This document shows positions 16,919-28,708 of a stretch of 64,000 bases of DNA, piece by piece. The translations under genes were made by a program, and so were the position numbers. Position 1 is the stretch's first letter. Each line of letters starts with the position of its first letter. The DNA is from Fen-1231 sp035286465 (GTDB taxonomy: Bacteria; Gemmatimonadota; Gemmatimonadetes; Gemmatimonadales; Gemmatimonadaceae). The notes beneath the pieces are model-generated. The model made no database searches. It saw nothing but the letters and a program-made list of their open reading frames with translations, and was not told the DNA's origin. The stretch is from contig DATEDF010000046.1 in NCBI GenBank assembly GCA_035286465.1, positions 1 to 64,000 of the forward strand, in the 5' to 3' direction.

Positions 16919-19195
16919 TTGGGAACCTTGGAGCACGAGAGTCAAGTTACCACCGCGCCGCGGGCACGCATCCGCTTCGCAGGCAATTCTCGACCGCTCG
17001 TCGCCTGCGTGCTCCTCCTCGCGACCGCGGTGGCCGCCGCGCCGCACCGGCGCACGGCAGGAGAAGGCTCCCTCCGCGGCTTCTCCGCCGCATCCGCCGA
17101 GCGCGAGCGCGCGCTCGAGGTGCTCCTCGCGCAACGACTCAACCGCGACAGCACCGGCGCCCATTTCCGCGTGCTCACCGCCGAGCCGCACGCCGCCGGC
17201 ACCGCGCGCAACAAGGTCCTCGCGGATTGGATCGCGGAGAAGTGGCGCGCGTACGGACTCGATGACGTGAAGCTCCACCGCTACGACGTGTACCTGCCGT
17301 GGCCGAAGGAAGTCTCGGTGACGATGACCGCGCCGAGTCGCTACGAAGCGACGCTCCGCGAAGACCCCGTCGCCGCCGATCCCGACACACGGCTCGACCC
17401 CGGCCCCACGTACCTCGGGATGAGCGCGTCGGGTGATGTCACGGGCGAGCTCGTGTACGCGAGCAGCGGAAACCCGAGCGACTACGAATGGCTCGAGAAG
17501 CAGGGCGTGAATCTGAGAGGAAAGGTCGCGCTCGTGCGATACTCGGTGCCCTACAGCTACCGCGGCTACAAGGCGCTCGTGGCCGAGCAGCGCGGGATCA
17601 GGGCGCTGCTCATCTACTCCGATCCGCAGGAGGACGGCTACCGCAAGGGGCTCACCTTCCCCGACGGGCCGTTCGGCCCGGAGAGCCACATCCAGCGCGG
17701 CGCGCTCACGTACGACTTCATCGTCCCCGGCGATCCACTCACCCCCGGGTGGGCGTCGGTGGAGGGTGCGCAACGCATCCCCGTGGCCGACGCGAAGAGC
17801 GTGCCGACCGTGATGATGGTCCCGCTTTCGTGGCGCGACGCGAAGCCGTTGCTCGAAGCGCTGACGGGACCCGTGGCGCCGCCCTCGTGGCAGGGCGCGC
17901 TTCCCTTCACCTATCGCACCGGTCCCGGCCCCGCGACCGTGCGCGTGAAGGTGCGAATGGACGAAGGGAGCGACGCCATCCGTCCCATCTGGGTGGTCGA
18001 GGGCCGCATCCGGGGCACCGACGAGCCCGACAAGTACGTCGTCCTCGGCAACCATCGCGACGCGTGGGTGTTCGGCGGCGTGGACCCTTCGAGCGGCACC
18101 GCGACACAGCTCGAGCTGGCGCGCGCGCTCGGCAGTCTCGCGCGCGAGGGGAAGCGCCCGCGCCGCTCGATCGTCTTCGCGAGTTGGGACGCCGAAGAGT
18201 GGCATCTCACCGGCTCGACCGAGTGGGGCGAGCAGTTCGCCGACGACCTGCGGAGGAACGGCATCGCGTATCTCAACGTGGACGGTTCCGTGAGCGGCCC
18301 CAACTTCAGCGCCGGCGCGGTCGCGAGCCTCAACCGGCTGGTAACCGAGACCGCGCGCGACGTGACCGACCCGGCGAGCGGCGGGAGCCTCCTCACCGCG
18401 TGGGGCGCTTCGCTCGAGCGCGCGGGCGAGCGAGTGATCGGCGGCGGCGCCACGCGCGCCGAGACGACGAAGCAGCCACTCGACTACCCCGGCAACGCGC
18501 TCGGCAGCGGGAGCGACTACACCGTCTTCCTCAACTTCCTCGGCCTCCCGATCGTCGAGATGAGCTTCGACGGCCCCTACGGCGTCTACCACTCGATCTA
18601 CGACGATTACTACTGGATGACGCACTTCGGCGATCCCGGCTTCCGGTATATGACCGCGATGAGCGAGGTGTGGGGGCGGATGGCGCTGCGGCTCGCGAAT
18701 GCGGACGTGTATCCATTCGATTTCTCCCTGTACGCGACACGTCTCGCGGCATTCGTCGACGCCTTCGCGAAGCAGCCGGGAGTCGCGGCGCAGGTGCATC
18801 TCGGTGCGGTGCGCGCGGCGCAGCGCCGGTGGATGGCCGCGAGCGTGAAGTGGGAGGCCGCGATGCGCGCCGCCGTCGCCGCGCCAGAAGGCCGCGCGCT
18901 CACCGCCGCACAGCGCGCGGCGCGCACCCGCACACTCGCCGCGATGAACGACGCGCTGCGCGCGGTCGAGCAGCAGTTCCTCCTCGCCGACGGGATTCCG
19001 GGCCGTCCGTGGTTCCGCCACGCGCTCTACGCACCCAGGCCCACCTACGCGGCGATGACGCTCCCGGGAATCCAGGAAGCGGTGGACGCGAAGGACTGGG
19101 CGCGCGCCCGCGCACAGGCCGCCGCGCTGGCGGCGCGAATCGAGGCCGCCGCGAAGATGGTGGAGCAGGCGGCGTTGGCACGCGCGCCTCGCTGA
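16919..19195 (+). CDS. M28-family zinc peptidase, glutamate carboxypeptidase II (PSMA)-like
   Basis: About 758 residues with the three-domain PSMA layout: signal peptide, a PA (protease-associated) insert, the M28 catalytic domain and a C-terminal helical dimerisation domain. The zinc site is visible: His in VLGNHRDAWVFGG (about residue 379), the bridging Asp in DPSSGTA, the catalytic Glu in SWDAEEW, Asp in LNVDGS, and the last His in YGVYHSIYDD. The start is uncertain because no ATG is available. TTG at 16919 follows GGTGGG at usual spacing; TTG at 16892 or 16928 are alternatives. The long basic n-region (RIRFAGNSRP) precedes a clear hydrophobic core. It likely removes C-terminal residues from peptides in the periplasm or outside the cell. 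Confidence 0.88.
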   Translation: MGTLEHESQVTTAPRARIRFAGNSRPLVACVLLLATAVAAAPHRRTAGEGSLRGFSAASAERERALEVLLAQRLNRDSTGAHFRVLTAEPHAAGTARNKVLADWIAEKWRAYGLDDVKLHRYDVYLPWPKEVSVTMTAPSRYEATLREDPVAADPDTRLDPGPTYLGMSASGDVTGELVYASSGNPSDYEWLEKQGVNLRGKVALVRYSVPYSYRGYKALVAEQRGIRALLIYSDPQEDGYRKGLTFPDGPFGPESHIQRGALTYDFIVPGDPLTPGWASVEGAQRIPVADAKSVPTVMMVPLSWRDAKPLLEALTGPVAPPSWQGALPFTYRTGPGPATVRVKVRMDEGSDAIRPIWVVEGRIRGTDEPDKYVVLGNHRDAWVFGGVDPSSGTATQLELARALGSLAREGKRPRRSIVFASWDAEEWHLTGSTEWGEQFADDLRRNGIAYLNVDGSVSGPNFSAGAVASLNRLVTETARDVTDPASGGSLLTAWGASLERAGERVIGGGATRAETTKQPLDYPGNALGSGSDYTVFLNFLGLPIVEMSFDGPYGVYHSIYDDYYWMTHFGDPGFRYMTAMSEVWGRMALRLANADVYPFDFSLYATRLAAFVDAFAKQPGVAAQVHLGAVRAAQRRWMAASVKWEAAMRAAVAAPEGRALTAAQRAARTRTLAAMNDALRAVEQQFLLADGIPGRPWFRHALYAPRPTYAAMTLPGIQEAVDAKDWARARAQAAALAARIEAAAKMVEQAALARAPR

Positions 19196-19258
19196 GCGCG
19201 GCCGACGTACGCGTGACCACGGCCACGGCGATGCCGGCCCTGGGCTCGGAGCCGTGGG

Positions 19259-19440
19259 ATGCGTAGGAGGAAGTCTGGTGGGCCCAGTTGCCGAAGCCGG
19301 CGGGACGACGACCCGTTGTGCTCGTGTCCCGCGATGAAGCCTACTCCGTGCACGCGCTGGCCGCCTACGCGGGCGTCCTCGCTCCGGAGAAGGTCGCTTT
19401 GCTGAATGCGGCGATCCGCTTCGCGCTCGGCACGGACTGA
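19259..19440 (+). pseudogene. Degraded PemK/MazF-type toxin gene with antitoxin-tail remnant upstream
   Basis: From 19270 an open frame reads EVWWAQLPKPAGRRPVVLVSRDEA, the conserved N-terminus of PemK/MazF toxins, and ends APEKVALLNAAIRFALG, the conserved C-terminus. The middle of the family (about 45-50 residues including the core strands) is missing. The natural ATG at 19259 (ATG CGT AGG) is one base out of frame with this segment, so there is also a one-base deletion. Immediately before it, a frame ending SEPWDA-stop at 19264-19266 overlaps that ATG, as an antitoxin C-terminus would in a MazEF operon. The locus therefore looks like a dead toxin-antitoxin module. It lies between convergent functional genes. 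Confidence 0.75.
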
Positions 19441-19497
19441 AGCGATCCGGCTTCACGGAAGTAAACCCGGCGTCAGGGGTCAAGCGTGTCGATCGCC

Positions 19498-20937
19498 TCA
19501 CTGACGAGGCGCAGCGCTGACATCGGCGAGCAGGTAATCGAGCACATCGTTCACGGAATACCGCGTTCTGCCGCCGAGGAACGTGCGGATGTTCGAGAGG
19601 TCGTCACCGCTCGTGATGAGCGGCGGCTCCTCCGAACGTTCCCCACGCGGCTGCGGGTGGCCGATCGCGGCCACGAGCGCGTTGCAGATACACTGGCGAC
19701 CCTCGGTGTCGGCAAGCGCGCCTCCTTTCCGCACATAGTCGTCCACCGGCTCAGCCGAACATCGGTATCCAATACGGCCGTCCGCGCGGCGATACGGGGT
19801 CCGCAGATACCCGAGGTCGCAGAGCCGCTCACGCTGCATCTTCCCGGCCTGGTCTCCCTCCCAGTGAACGACTTTGAACGGGTACCCGGTGGGCGAGGCG
19901 CGCGGATCGGTCCTCACGTTCACCTCACCGCGCGCCGCATGCGCCAGCACCTCGCGCCTGATCTCCTCGACGAATCCCGATTCGTCGCAGTAGGCGAACA
20001 GCGTCCCGACCTGAACTCCGGCGGCACCCTCGTCCAGGGCACGCCGGACTTGCGCCGGCGATCCGGCGCCGCCGGCCAGCCAGAAGGGGAGTCCGAGCTC
20101 GCGCATCTTGCCGAGATCGACGACGTCACGCTCGCCGTAGATCGGCTCGCCGGATTCGGTGAGCTTCAGTTCGCCGCGCGGCGGCGCGTTGTGCCCTCCA
20201 GCGGTCGGCCCTTCGACCACGAAGCCGTCCACGCGGCCATTCGCCTTGCGTGCGAGCGTTGTGGCGAGCGAGTTGGCTGCCACGATCGCCACAAAGCGCG
20301 GACGCTTGAGCGGGACGGAGAGGTCAACGCCGTGCGCGGCCGGATCGAACGTGATGTACTCCGCCTCCCCCGACGCGAGTCCTTCGACGTCGAACCTGAT
20401 CACGGCCGGCCGGTGCTCGGCGAGGGCGTCGAGCGCCCCCGGAATGTCTCGTGGGATGCCGGCACCCATCAATACGCAATCCACGCCCGCGAGCATCGCG
20501 CCATGGAGTGACGCGAGATTGGGGAGCTGCACCTTCGTCAGCAGGTTGATTCCCACCACGCCGTCGTGTCCTTCCTTGGCGAGTCGAACCTCGACGAAGT
20601 TGGCGAGCATGGTGAGCTGCTGGCGCGCAACGCTCACCACCTGCTTGTACATCGGCAGCAGCTTGTACGGTTGGCCCGGCGCTTTTCCCTCGGGGCGGAA
20701 GTAGCGTCGCAGCGCGGCGGCGCTCACCTCGGGGATCGGGAAGGCCTGCATCGCGCGGCGTACGTGGCCTCCCGCATCGCCGTCCTGCAGGCGCCGGACG
20801 AGTATCGAATCGAGGGCGGTGCCCGAAACGACGCCGAGCTGGCCGCGGAGCGAGACGGCTCGAGCGAGCCTCCAACTCGAGACACCGACGCCCATGCCGC
20901 CTTGAATGATGATGGGCAACGTGCCACCAGTGCTCAT
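19498..20937 (-). CDS. Nitronate monooxygenase-like flavoprotein (2-nitropropane dioxygenase family)
   Basis: A 479-residue TIM-barrel FMN enzyme. Visible features are the N-terminal PIIIQGGMGVGVS strand, DCVLMGAGIPRDI, the conserved EGPTAGGHNAPP loop that carries the His, then FWLAGGAGSPAQVRRALDEGAAGVQVGTLFAYCDESG for phosphate/FMN binding. At about 480 residues it is longer than canonical NMO (about 320-350). The extra C-terminal part has a Cys pair (QCICNAL) and no recognised domain. It could oxidise alkyl nitronates, or act like FabK-type or other PfaD-like reductases that share this fold. It lies 67 bp downstream of the haem-motif protein on the same strand. Confidence 0.8.
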   Translation of the reverse strand: MSTGGTLPIIIQGGMGVGVSSWRLARAVSLRGQLGVVSGTALDSILVRRLQDGDAGGHVRRAMQAFPIPEVSAAALRRYFRPEGKAPGQPYKLLPMYKQVVSVARQQLTMLANFVEVRLAKEGHDGVVGINLLTKVQLPNLASLHGAMLAGVDCVLMGAGIPRDIPGALDALAEHRPAVIRFDVEGLASGEAEYITFDPAAHGVDLSVPLKRPRFVAIVAANSLATTLARKANGRVDGFVVEGPTAGGHNAPPRGELKLTESGEPIYGERDVVDLGKMRELGLPFWLAGGAGSPAQVRRALDEGAAGVQVGTLFAYCDESGFVEEIRREVLAHAARGEVNVRTDPRASPTGYPFKVVHWEGDQAGKMQRERLCDLGYLRTPYRRADGRIGYRCSAEPVDDYVRKGGALADTEGRQCICNALVAAIGHPQPRGERSEEPPLITSGDDLSNIRTFLGGRTRYSVNDVLDYLLADVSAAPRQ

Positions 20938-21004
20938 TGGCGTGGGATCAGGGTTACGGTCGCGACGCAGAGCGCCGCCGTCGGCCAGCCGCTCGGCGTC
21001 GTCT

Positions 21005-23179
21005 TCACCTCGCCAGTGGATCGGGACGGAGCTGGAACTTCACGACCTTGCTCGTCGTGCCCTTGCCGCCTTCCATGTGGAAGGGCGCTCGCGTGCTCAC
21101 CGTCGCCCAGAGCCCGCGGCCCTTCCAGCCGGCGGCGGGATCGTCAATTCGACCGTCCAGCCATTTGGTGAAGAACCCCAACGGATAGGGGACGCGCAGG
21201 ACGACCCACTTGCCGTCCTTCAGCACGAGTAGTCCTTCGGACCCGTTGCCGGTGTTGATCGGCACGTTACGGCCCAGCCCGAACGTGTCGAACTGGTCCA
21301 CCCACGTGTAGTAGCTGGCTTCGGCGCTTCCCGCGTCGGCCACGCCCTTGAGCTGCGGCAGCGGCTCCGGATAGAACGTCCAGCCCTCGGGACAGTGCTG
21401 ACCCGTCGCGGCCGGCCCGTTGAGCGGCCCCTTGCACTTGCGCCGATCGAAGCTCGCGAGGTGACCGCTCGCGAGCGCCGACCAGTACACGCCGTCGCGG
21501 TCCACGTCTCCTCCGCGCGGTGAGAAGCCGTGGGTCGGCACGCCCGCGCTGTTCACCGGCGGCTCGTACACTTCCGTCAGCGCCGTCTCCGGAGGGTTCG
21601 CGCCGGGGTTCACTCGCACGACGGCGCCCGGAAAGCCGAGCGACGATCCCCAGATGGACCCGTCGGGAGCCGGCGCGACCGCGTAGAGTCCGGCCGCGAT
21701 CCGCTTGTCCTTCGTGGGATCCACCGGCTGATTGGGCTCGACGTACGCGTCGCGTTTGCCGTTGCCGTTGGTGTCGAGGATGAGCGCGGTCCACCCCTGC
21801 GACTTCTCCTCGTCGGCGGTCTCGTCGAACATCTTCGTGTTCAGCCAGCCCACCACCTGGCCGCCGCCGCTCGTCCAGAGCGTGTTGTTGGCATCTTCGG
21901 CGAACATCAGGTGGTGCGTGCCGAAGCAGGTGCTGATGTGCGTGAGTTTCCGTGCCTTCGGGTCGTACATCGCGAGGTGGCGGCCCGCGCGCGCGACGGG
22001 GAAGAGCTTCGCCGAAGGATGGTCCGACCCCGCCTTGCAGAAGGCCGGGTTGTCCGACGGGCGCACCGCGGACGTGATCCAGACGCGGCCCCGCTCGTCG
22101 AGCATCGGGTTGTGCACGTTGTTCCTGCTGGTCCAGATGGGTTCACTGCCCCAGTATGGTGACGGCTGCGGCATCAGCGGCGGCGAGGCCGGCTGCGTGG
22201 CGGGATCGCGCACGGTCAACTTCACCTGGCTCGCCGCGTGACGCAGCGGGTCGAGCACGGGGAGATAGTCCGCGCTGGCCTCGAGGGAACCGAAGAGTGC
22301 GCCGTTGGCGTTGACCCCCGGATTCCGTCGGTCGGTCGAGACGACGTCGTGGAGATACGCCTTGGGGTCGGCCCAATCCCACTGGGTGATCACCACGTTG
22401 CGCTCCACGCCCTGCGGTCTGGGCGGCGTGGGCGGCACCTCGCCGGCGGCGATCCGGTCGGTCCAGTCCGCGAACATCTCGAGCACCCGGCGGCGGCCGA
22501 ACTGGTCGAGCGACCCGCTCATTCCCGCCCCGGCCTGTCCGGATTGCACGCGCCGTTCCCACGCGGCCATCGAGGAAGCGAACGGTCCGAGGGCCTGCGG
22601 AATCTCCCGCGTCGCCTTGTTGCCCAGTTGATGACACGCCCAGCAGTTGCCCGACTTCAGGTTGCGGAGCCACGCGGCCTGGCTTCTCACGGACGCTGAG
22701 ATCCCGTTCCCTTCGGGGCCGGTGCCGGGGAACTCGCTCTTGTCCGGCACGCGGAGCAGCGAGAACCAGTAGCCGGCCGGGTAGTACTCCGCCGCGGCGC
22801 GCGCGTTGGGCGCGGCCGCCGCCGTGAGGTTGAGCACTTTGCCCGGCGCGGCCTGCACCTGGGGCGAATCCACCAGTCCGTAGCCGCGCACCCACACGCG
22901 GTAGCCGGCTTTCGGGAGGTCGGGCAGGAGGTAGCGCCCCCGCTCGTCGGTGACGACGATCCTCACGAACTTCGTCGGGAGGTCGGTCGTTTCCGCGATC
23001 ACCCACACGCCCGCTTCGGGCCCATTCGGGCCCGTGACCACTCCGCCGATGTCGTCGGGGTCCACGCGCACCGGTTGGCCGGCGGGCTGGACCGCGTGCA
23101 GCGGCGCAGGGTCACTCGCGATGAGCAGGGCGCAGCCGAGCGCGAGCGCGCGGAGGTGCGGGGTTCCTATCGTCGTCAT
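21005..23179 (-). CDS. Secreted multidomain protein: carboxypeptidase-regulatory-like domain, CxxCH haem motif, beta-propeller
   Basis: A 724-residue protein. The start at 23179 is set by GGAG seven bases upstream and a signal peptide (LRALALGCALLIASDPAP). Domain order: a CarboxypepD_reg-like beta-sandwich at about residues 40-120 (GVVTGPNGPEAGVWVIAETTD, RGRYLLPDLPKAGYRVWVRGYG), a cytochrome-like segment with CWACH at residues 179-183, then a large region with repeated propeller-like blades (MLDERGRVWITS, EDANNTLWTSGG, APDGSIWGSSL) reminiscent of virginiamycin-lyase/NHL-type propellers. A single haem c would be attached in the periplasm. Function is unknown; a quinone- or substrate-linked dehydrogenase or a sensor of extracytoplasmic ligands are possibilities. 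It may be co-transcribed with the nitronate monooxygenase gene. Confidence 0.7.
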   Translation of the reverse strand: MTTIGTPHLRALALGCALLIASDPAPLHAVQPAGQPVRVDPDDIGGVVTGPNGPEAGVWVIAETTDLPTKFVRIVVTDERGRYLLPDLPKAGYRVWVRGYGLVDSPQVQAAPGKVLNLTAAAAPNARAAAEYYPAGYWFSLLRVPDKSEFPGTGPEGNGISASVRSQAAWLRNLKSGNCWACHQLGNKATREIPQALGPFASSMAAWERRVQSGQAGAGMSGSLDQFGRRRVLEMFADWTDRIAAGEVPPTPPRPQGVERNVVITQWDWADPKAYLHDVVSTDRRNPGVNANGALFGSLEASADYLPVLDPLRHAASQVKLTVRDPATQPASPPLMPQPSPYWGSEPIWTSRNNVHNPMLDERGRVWITSAVRPSDNPAFCKAGSDHPSAKLFPVARAGRHLAMYDPKARKLTHISTCFGTHHLMFAEDANNTLWTSGGGQVVGWLNTKMFDETADEEKSQGWTALILDTNGNGKRDAYVEPNQPVDPTKDKRIAAGLYAVAPAPDGSIWGSSLGFPGAVVRVNPGANPPETALTEVYEPPVNSAGVPTHGFSPRGGDVDRDGVYWSALASGHLASFDRRKCKGPLNGPAATGQHCPEGWTFYPEPLPQLKGVADAGSAEASYYTWVDQFDTFGLGRNVPINTGNGSEGLLVLKDGKWVVLRVPYPLGFFTKWLDGRIDDPAAGWKGRGLWATVSTRAPFHMEGGKGTTSKVVKFQLRPDPLAR

Positions 23180-23276
23180 TGTCGTTCTCCAGGTCGTCTT
23201 TCCCACGGCGTGCCTCGGGATGGTTCACGGCGACGGGATGAGCGTGAGCGTGATCACCCGTCCGGCGCGCTCGTCG

Positions 23277-25285
<2,009 letters not shown>

Positions 25286-25289
<4 letters not shown>

Positions 25290-26872
25290 CGTGCCTCCGC
25301 CAGCGCGAAGAGCAGGTCCACGTAGAACTTCTCGATCTCAGCGAGCCCGGCGATGCGCGAGCCCGCACGCGGCTCGATCACCATGTACTCGTCCGGCGCG
25401 TGCGCGCCCGAGCCGTGTCCGATGCCGCCCGCGACGAGCGGCAACTTCAGTCGCTCGGTAAAGAGGTAATATGGCGCGCTCCCCGCGAGCCGCGGCGCGA
25501 CGCTCATCGTGAGGCCGTACTTCCGGTAGACGCTGATCGCCGCCTGCACGAGCGTGCTGGTCACGGAGGTCTGCGCCGGCGGGTACCCGCCGAGTTGCCG
25601 CACCTCGAGGTCGCCGAACCCCTTTGCGGCGAGGTGACGCTTGATGAGCGCGAGCGCGCTGTCGGGCGTCTGGTTTGGCACGAGGCGCGAATCGAGCTTC
25701 GCCGTCGCGACGTGTGGGAGAATCGTCTTCGTGCCCGGGCCGGTGTACCCGCTCCAGATCCCGTCCACGTTGAGCGTGGTGTTGAAGAGGTACTCCATCA
25801 GTGATTCGCGGCCGCTCACGCCGTTGATCCACCGCTCGACGCCGAGGGTGCGGCGCTGCATCGGTTCGCGCGCGGTCCACTGGTCGAGCATGCCATTCAC
25901 GAGCCGCTGCTCTTCGTCGGACGGCGGCCGGATGGGATCGTAGTAGCCGGGCACGACGATCGTGTTGCCGTCCGGAGAGGTAAGGCTCGCGATCGCCTGC
26001 GTGAGCCGCAGCGTCGGCGAGTCGGTGATCGCCTTGAACGAGCCGTGAATCTCGGCGCGCACGGGTCCGCCGTTCGCGCCACCCTTCGCCTCCAGCTCGA
26101 AGTAAAGGATGCCCTTCACGCCCAGCGACATCGTGACGTCGCCGTTCGGGTCCTGGCCGTTGAAGGGAAAGAACACGCCGGCCGCCGTGCGCAGGCGGTC
26201 CGCGTACTTGTCAATGATCTCGGGGAAGTGAGGCGATCCGAGCTCCTCCTCCCCTTCGGCGACCACCATCAGGTTCACCGGCAAGGTGCCGCGCGCGGCG
26301 ATGATCGCCTCGAGCGCGTTCAGGAAGGCGCGCTCGGGTCCTTTCTGGTTCGTCGCGCCGCGCGCCATCAGCACGCGGCCGAGCGCGTGATCCACGAGGG
26401 CGCCGTCGAACGCGTTCACCGACCAGCCCTGCGGCTCGATGGGCTGCACGTCGTACATCATGTAGACCGCGAGCGTCTTCGCCGCGCCCGCGTCGTAGTA
26501 GCCCCACACGCCGGGATGGCCGGTCGTCGGCACCAGTTCCGCTTCCTTGAAGCCCAGGCGCCGCAGGTCCGCGCGCACGAGTTCGGCCATCTCGCGAATC
26601 CCGCGGTTCTGCGCGCTGATGGAGGGCTGGCGCAGCCAGCGGCGGAGGTTCTCGACGTGCGCGCGCGTGTTGCGCTCGATGTTCGCGTACGCCGCCGCGT
26701 GGTCGCCGGCGTACGCGGCGACCCGTGCGGCGTCGAATCGCTCCGTCGTGGTGAACGCGAAGGTCGGCCGCCGCACCGCTGCCGCGCGATCGCCGGGGGC
26801 GCACGCGGCGAGGGTGAGGGCGGCGGACAGGGCGGCCGCGAGGGCGGCCGGCGAACGGGAGCGGAACAGCAT
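25286..26872 (-). CDS. M20-family peptidase-like lipoprotein with altered metal site
   Basis: A 528-residue protein. The start at 26872 is supported by GGAGG eight bases upstream and by a lipobox signal (LTLAACAPG). The M20 fold is clear from the catalytic Glu pair in AEGEEELGSPHF, the dimerisation domain in the middle, and the C-terminal GHGSGAHAPDEYM with its conserved His. However, the first metal-binding motif reads MMYDVQP (residues 138-144), where the family has GHxD, so the His ligand is Met139. The bridging Asp of RGxxDxKG is Asn in RGATNQKG. The enzyme may use one metal, bind metal differently or be inactive. It is the first gene of a coupled pair with DUF885. Confidence 0.82.
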
Positions 26873-27184
26873 TGCTGAAACCTCCGCACGACGCATGGTG
26901 CGCGACGCTAACGTGAGAATCGAACGTCAGGAAACCCAATCACGCTGCCGGGAGTATGGAGCGGAGTGCGGCCGTCGGCCAGCGGCGCGCCGGTGGGTCA
27001 CGCGGCCACCGGCAGCAGCGGGCGCGGCTGAGTTCCCACCCCGCGGGCCGCCCGTGCGGCGGGTGAGGCGCCCGCGACGCCGGGCTCACCTCGCCAGGTT
27101 GACGCGGGGCGCGGGTCGGCTGCAGCGTTACGCCTTCGTGTGACCGGCATGGCCGGATCGCACCTTCCTCTCACGGGAGTGCTC
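26873..27184. other. 312-bp divergent intergenic region
   Basis: The region separates the minus-strand M20 gene from the plus-strand serine hydrolase gene and must hold both promoters. A TTGACG hexamer at 27099-27104 could be a -35 box for the serine hydrolase gene, but no good -10 partner is seen at 16-18 bases. Two GC-rich imperfect inverted repeats (around 26995-27020 and 27045-27060) are present. No gene is supported here. Confidence 0.4.
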
Positions 27185-28606
27185 GTGGCCGGAAACCGAG
27201 CTGTACCGCGCGTGTTCGCCCTTCTGCTTTGCGTCGCGAGCGCCGTCGCCGCGCCGGTGAGCGGCCAACCGCCGGCGCCGCCTCCGGCGCGCACCGCGCT
27301 CATCGCGCGCCTCGACTCCATCGCCGCCGCGCCGGTGAAGAGCGGCGCCATCGCGGGCCTCGCGGTGGCCGTCGTGAAGGGTCGCGACACGCTCCTCCAC
27401 AAGGGCTACGGATTCGCCGACCTCGAGAACCAGGTCCCCGTCACGCCCCAGACGGTCTTCCGCATCGGCTCCATCACCAAGCAGTTCACCTCGGCGGCCG
27501 TGATGCAGCTCGTCGAGCAGGGGAAGGTCGGGCTCGACGACGACCTCACGAAGTACATCCCCAACTTCCCGACGCACGGCCGGCGCATCCTCGTGCGCCA
27601 CCTCCTCAACCACACGTCGGGCATCCCGAGCTACACGGACATCGGCCCTCGCTTCGGAGCGGTCGCGCGACTCGACCTCGCGCGCGACTCGCTCATCGCG
27701 ATTGTCGCGCCGGACTCGCTGCTGTTCGAGCCCGGCAGGTACTTCTACTACAACAACACCGGCTACTTCATGCTGGGGATGGTCCTCGAGCGTGTCACCG
27801 GAAAGAAGTACGGCGACCACCTCGCCGAACGGCTCTTCGCGCCGAACGGCCTCTCAGGGACGGTCTACTGCGACTCGCGGCGCCTCGTCCCGCGCCGGGC
27901 GCAGGGGTACGACCGCTCGCCCGCTGGGCTCGTGAACACCGCGTTCATCAGCATGGAGCTGCCGTACGCGGCGGGGTCGCTCTGCTCCACCGTCGGCGAC
28001 CTCGTGGCGTGGACCGCGCGGCTTGCGGGCGGCCAGATCGTGAGCGCGGCGTCGTACCGCGAGATGACGACGCCGGTGAAGCTGCCGAGCGGGCGGTCGA
28101 TGACCTACGGCTACGGACTCATGGCGGACACGCTCGCGGGGCATCGCCTCGTGTCGCACGGCGGCGGGATCAACGGGTTCGTGTCCGACCTGCTGCACCT
28201 GCCGGACGATTCGCTGATCGTCGCCGTGCTCGCCAATACCGCGCCCGCACCGGCCTCCCAGGTCGCGAACGCCATCGCGCGCGCCGTGCTCGGCGCGCCG
28301 CCCGCGCCGGCGCCAACGCCCCCGAGGGACCTGCCCGTGAGCCCCGAGGAGCGTGCACGCTACGTGGGCGCGTACGCGCTCACCAGGCCCGATGGGACGA
28401 AGCGCGGCGTGCGCGTCTTCGAGGAGAACGGCCAGCTGATGTTTCAGCAGGACGGCCTGCCTGCGGTGAAGCTGGCGCGACAGGACGGAAACGTCTTCGC
28501 TGCGATCGGGCAGGCCCGGGTGGCGTTCGACGTGGTGAACGGCCGGGCGACGGGGTTCGTGATGGGAGGCGGGGCGCGCACGCTCGAGGCCGTGCGGAGG
28601 CCCTGA
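27185..28606 (+). CDS. Exported serine hydrolase, class C beta-lactamase-like (S12 family)
   Basis: About 473 residues. GTG at 27185 is preferred because GGGAG precedes it and the product then begins with a compact signal peptide (NRAVPRVFALLLCVASAVAA); GTG at 27140 and ATG at 27149 are alternatives. Motifs of the penicillin-binding fold are in order: SITK (the nucleophile SxxK), YNNTGY (YxN) and HGGGING (HxG). A short C-terminal lipocalin-like domain of about 90 residues follows a Pro-rich linker (APAPTPPRDLP). Members act as D-aminopeptidases, esterases or peptidoglycan hydrolases and rarely as real beta-lactamases. No regulator of the ampR type is adjacent. Confidence 0.88.
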   Translation: MAGNRAVPRVFALLLCVASAVAAPVSGQPPAPPPARTALIARLDSIAAAPVKSGAIAGLAVAVVKGRDTLLHKGYGFADLENQVPVTPQTVFRIGSITKQFTSAAVMQLVEQGKVGLDDDLTKYIPNFPTHGRRILVRHLLNHTSGIPSYTDIGPRFGAVARLDLARDSLIAIVAPDSLLFEPGRYFYYNNTGYFMLGMVLERVTGKKYGDHLAERLFAPNGLSGTVYCDSRRLVPRRAQGYDRSPAGLVNTAFISMELPYAAGSLCSTVGDLVAWTARLAGGQIVSAASYREMTTPVKLPSGRSMTYGYGLMADTLAGHRLVSHGGGINGFVSDLLHLPDDSLIVAVLANTAPAPASQVANAIARAVLGAPPAPAPTPPRDLPVSPEERARYVGAYALTRPDGTKRGVRVFEENGQLMFQQDGLPAVKLARQDGNVFAAIGQARVAFDVVNGRATGFVMGGGARTLEAVRRP

Positions 28607-28708
28607 GGCGTTCGACCGTCAGCGACGCCTGCTCCGCGAGCACCGGCGACAACACCGCCTGTTCGACGGTTGGCATCGCCCGTGCTCCGGGTGATCCGAC
28701 CGTGACGC

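Noticed and set aside
27185..28606. A true AmpC beta-lactamase and antibiotic resistance
   Set aside because: SxxK, YxN and HxG motifs are shared by many S12 peptidases and esterases. The extra C-terminal domain and the absence of an AmpR regulator do not support a lactamase claim.
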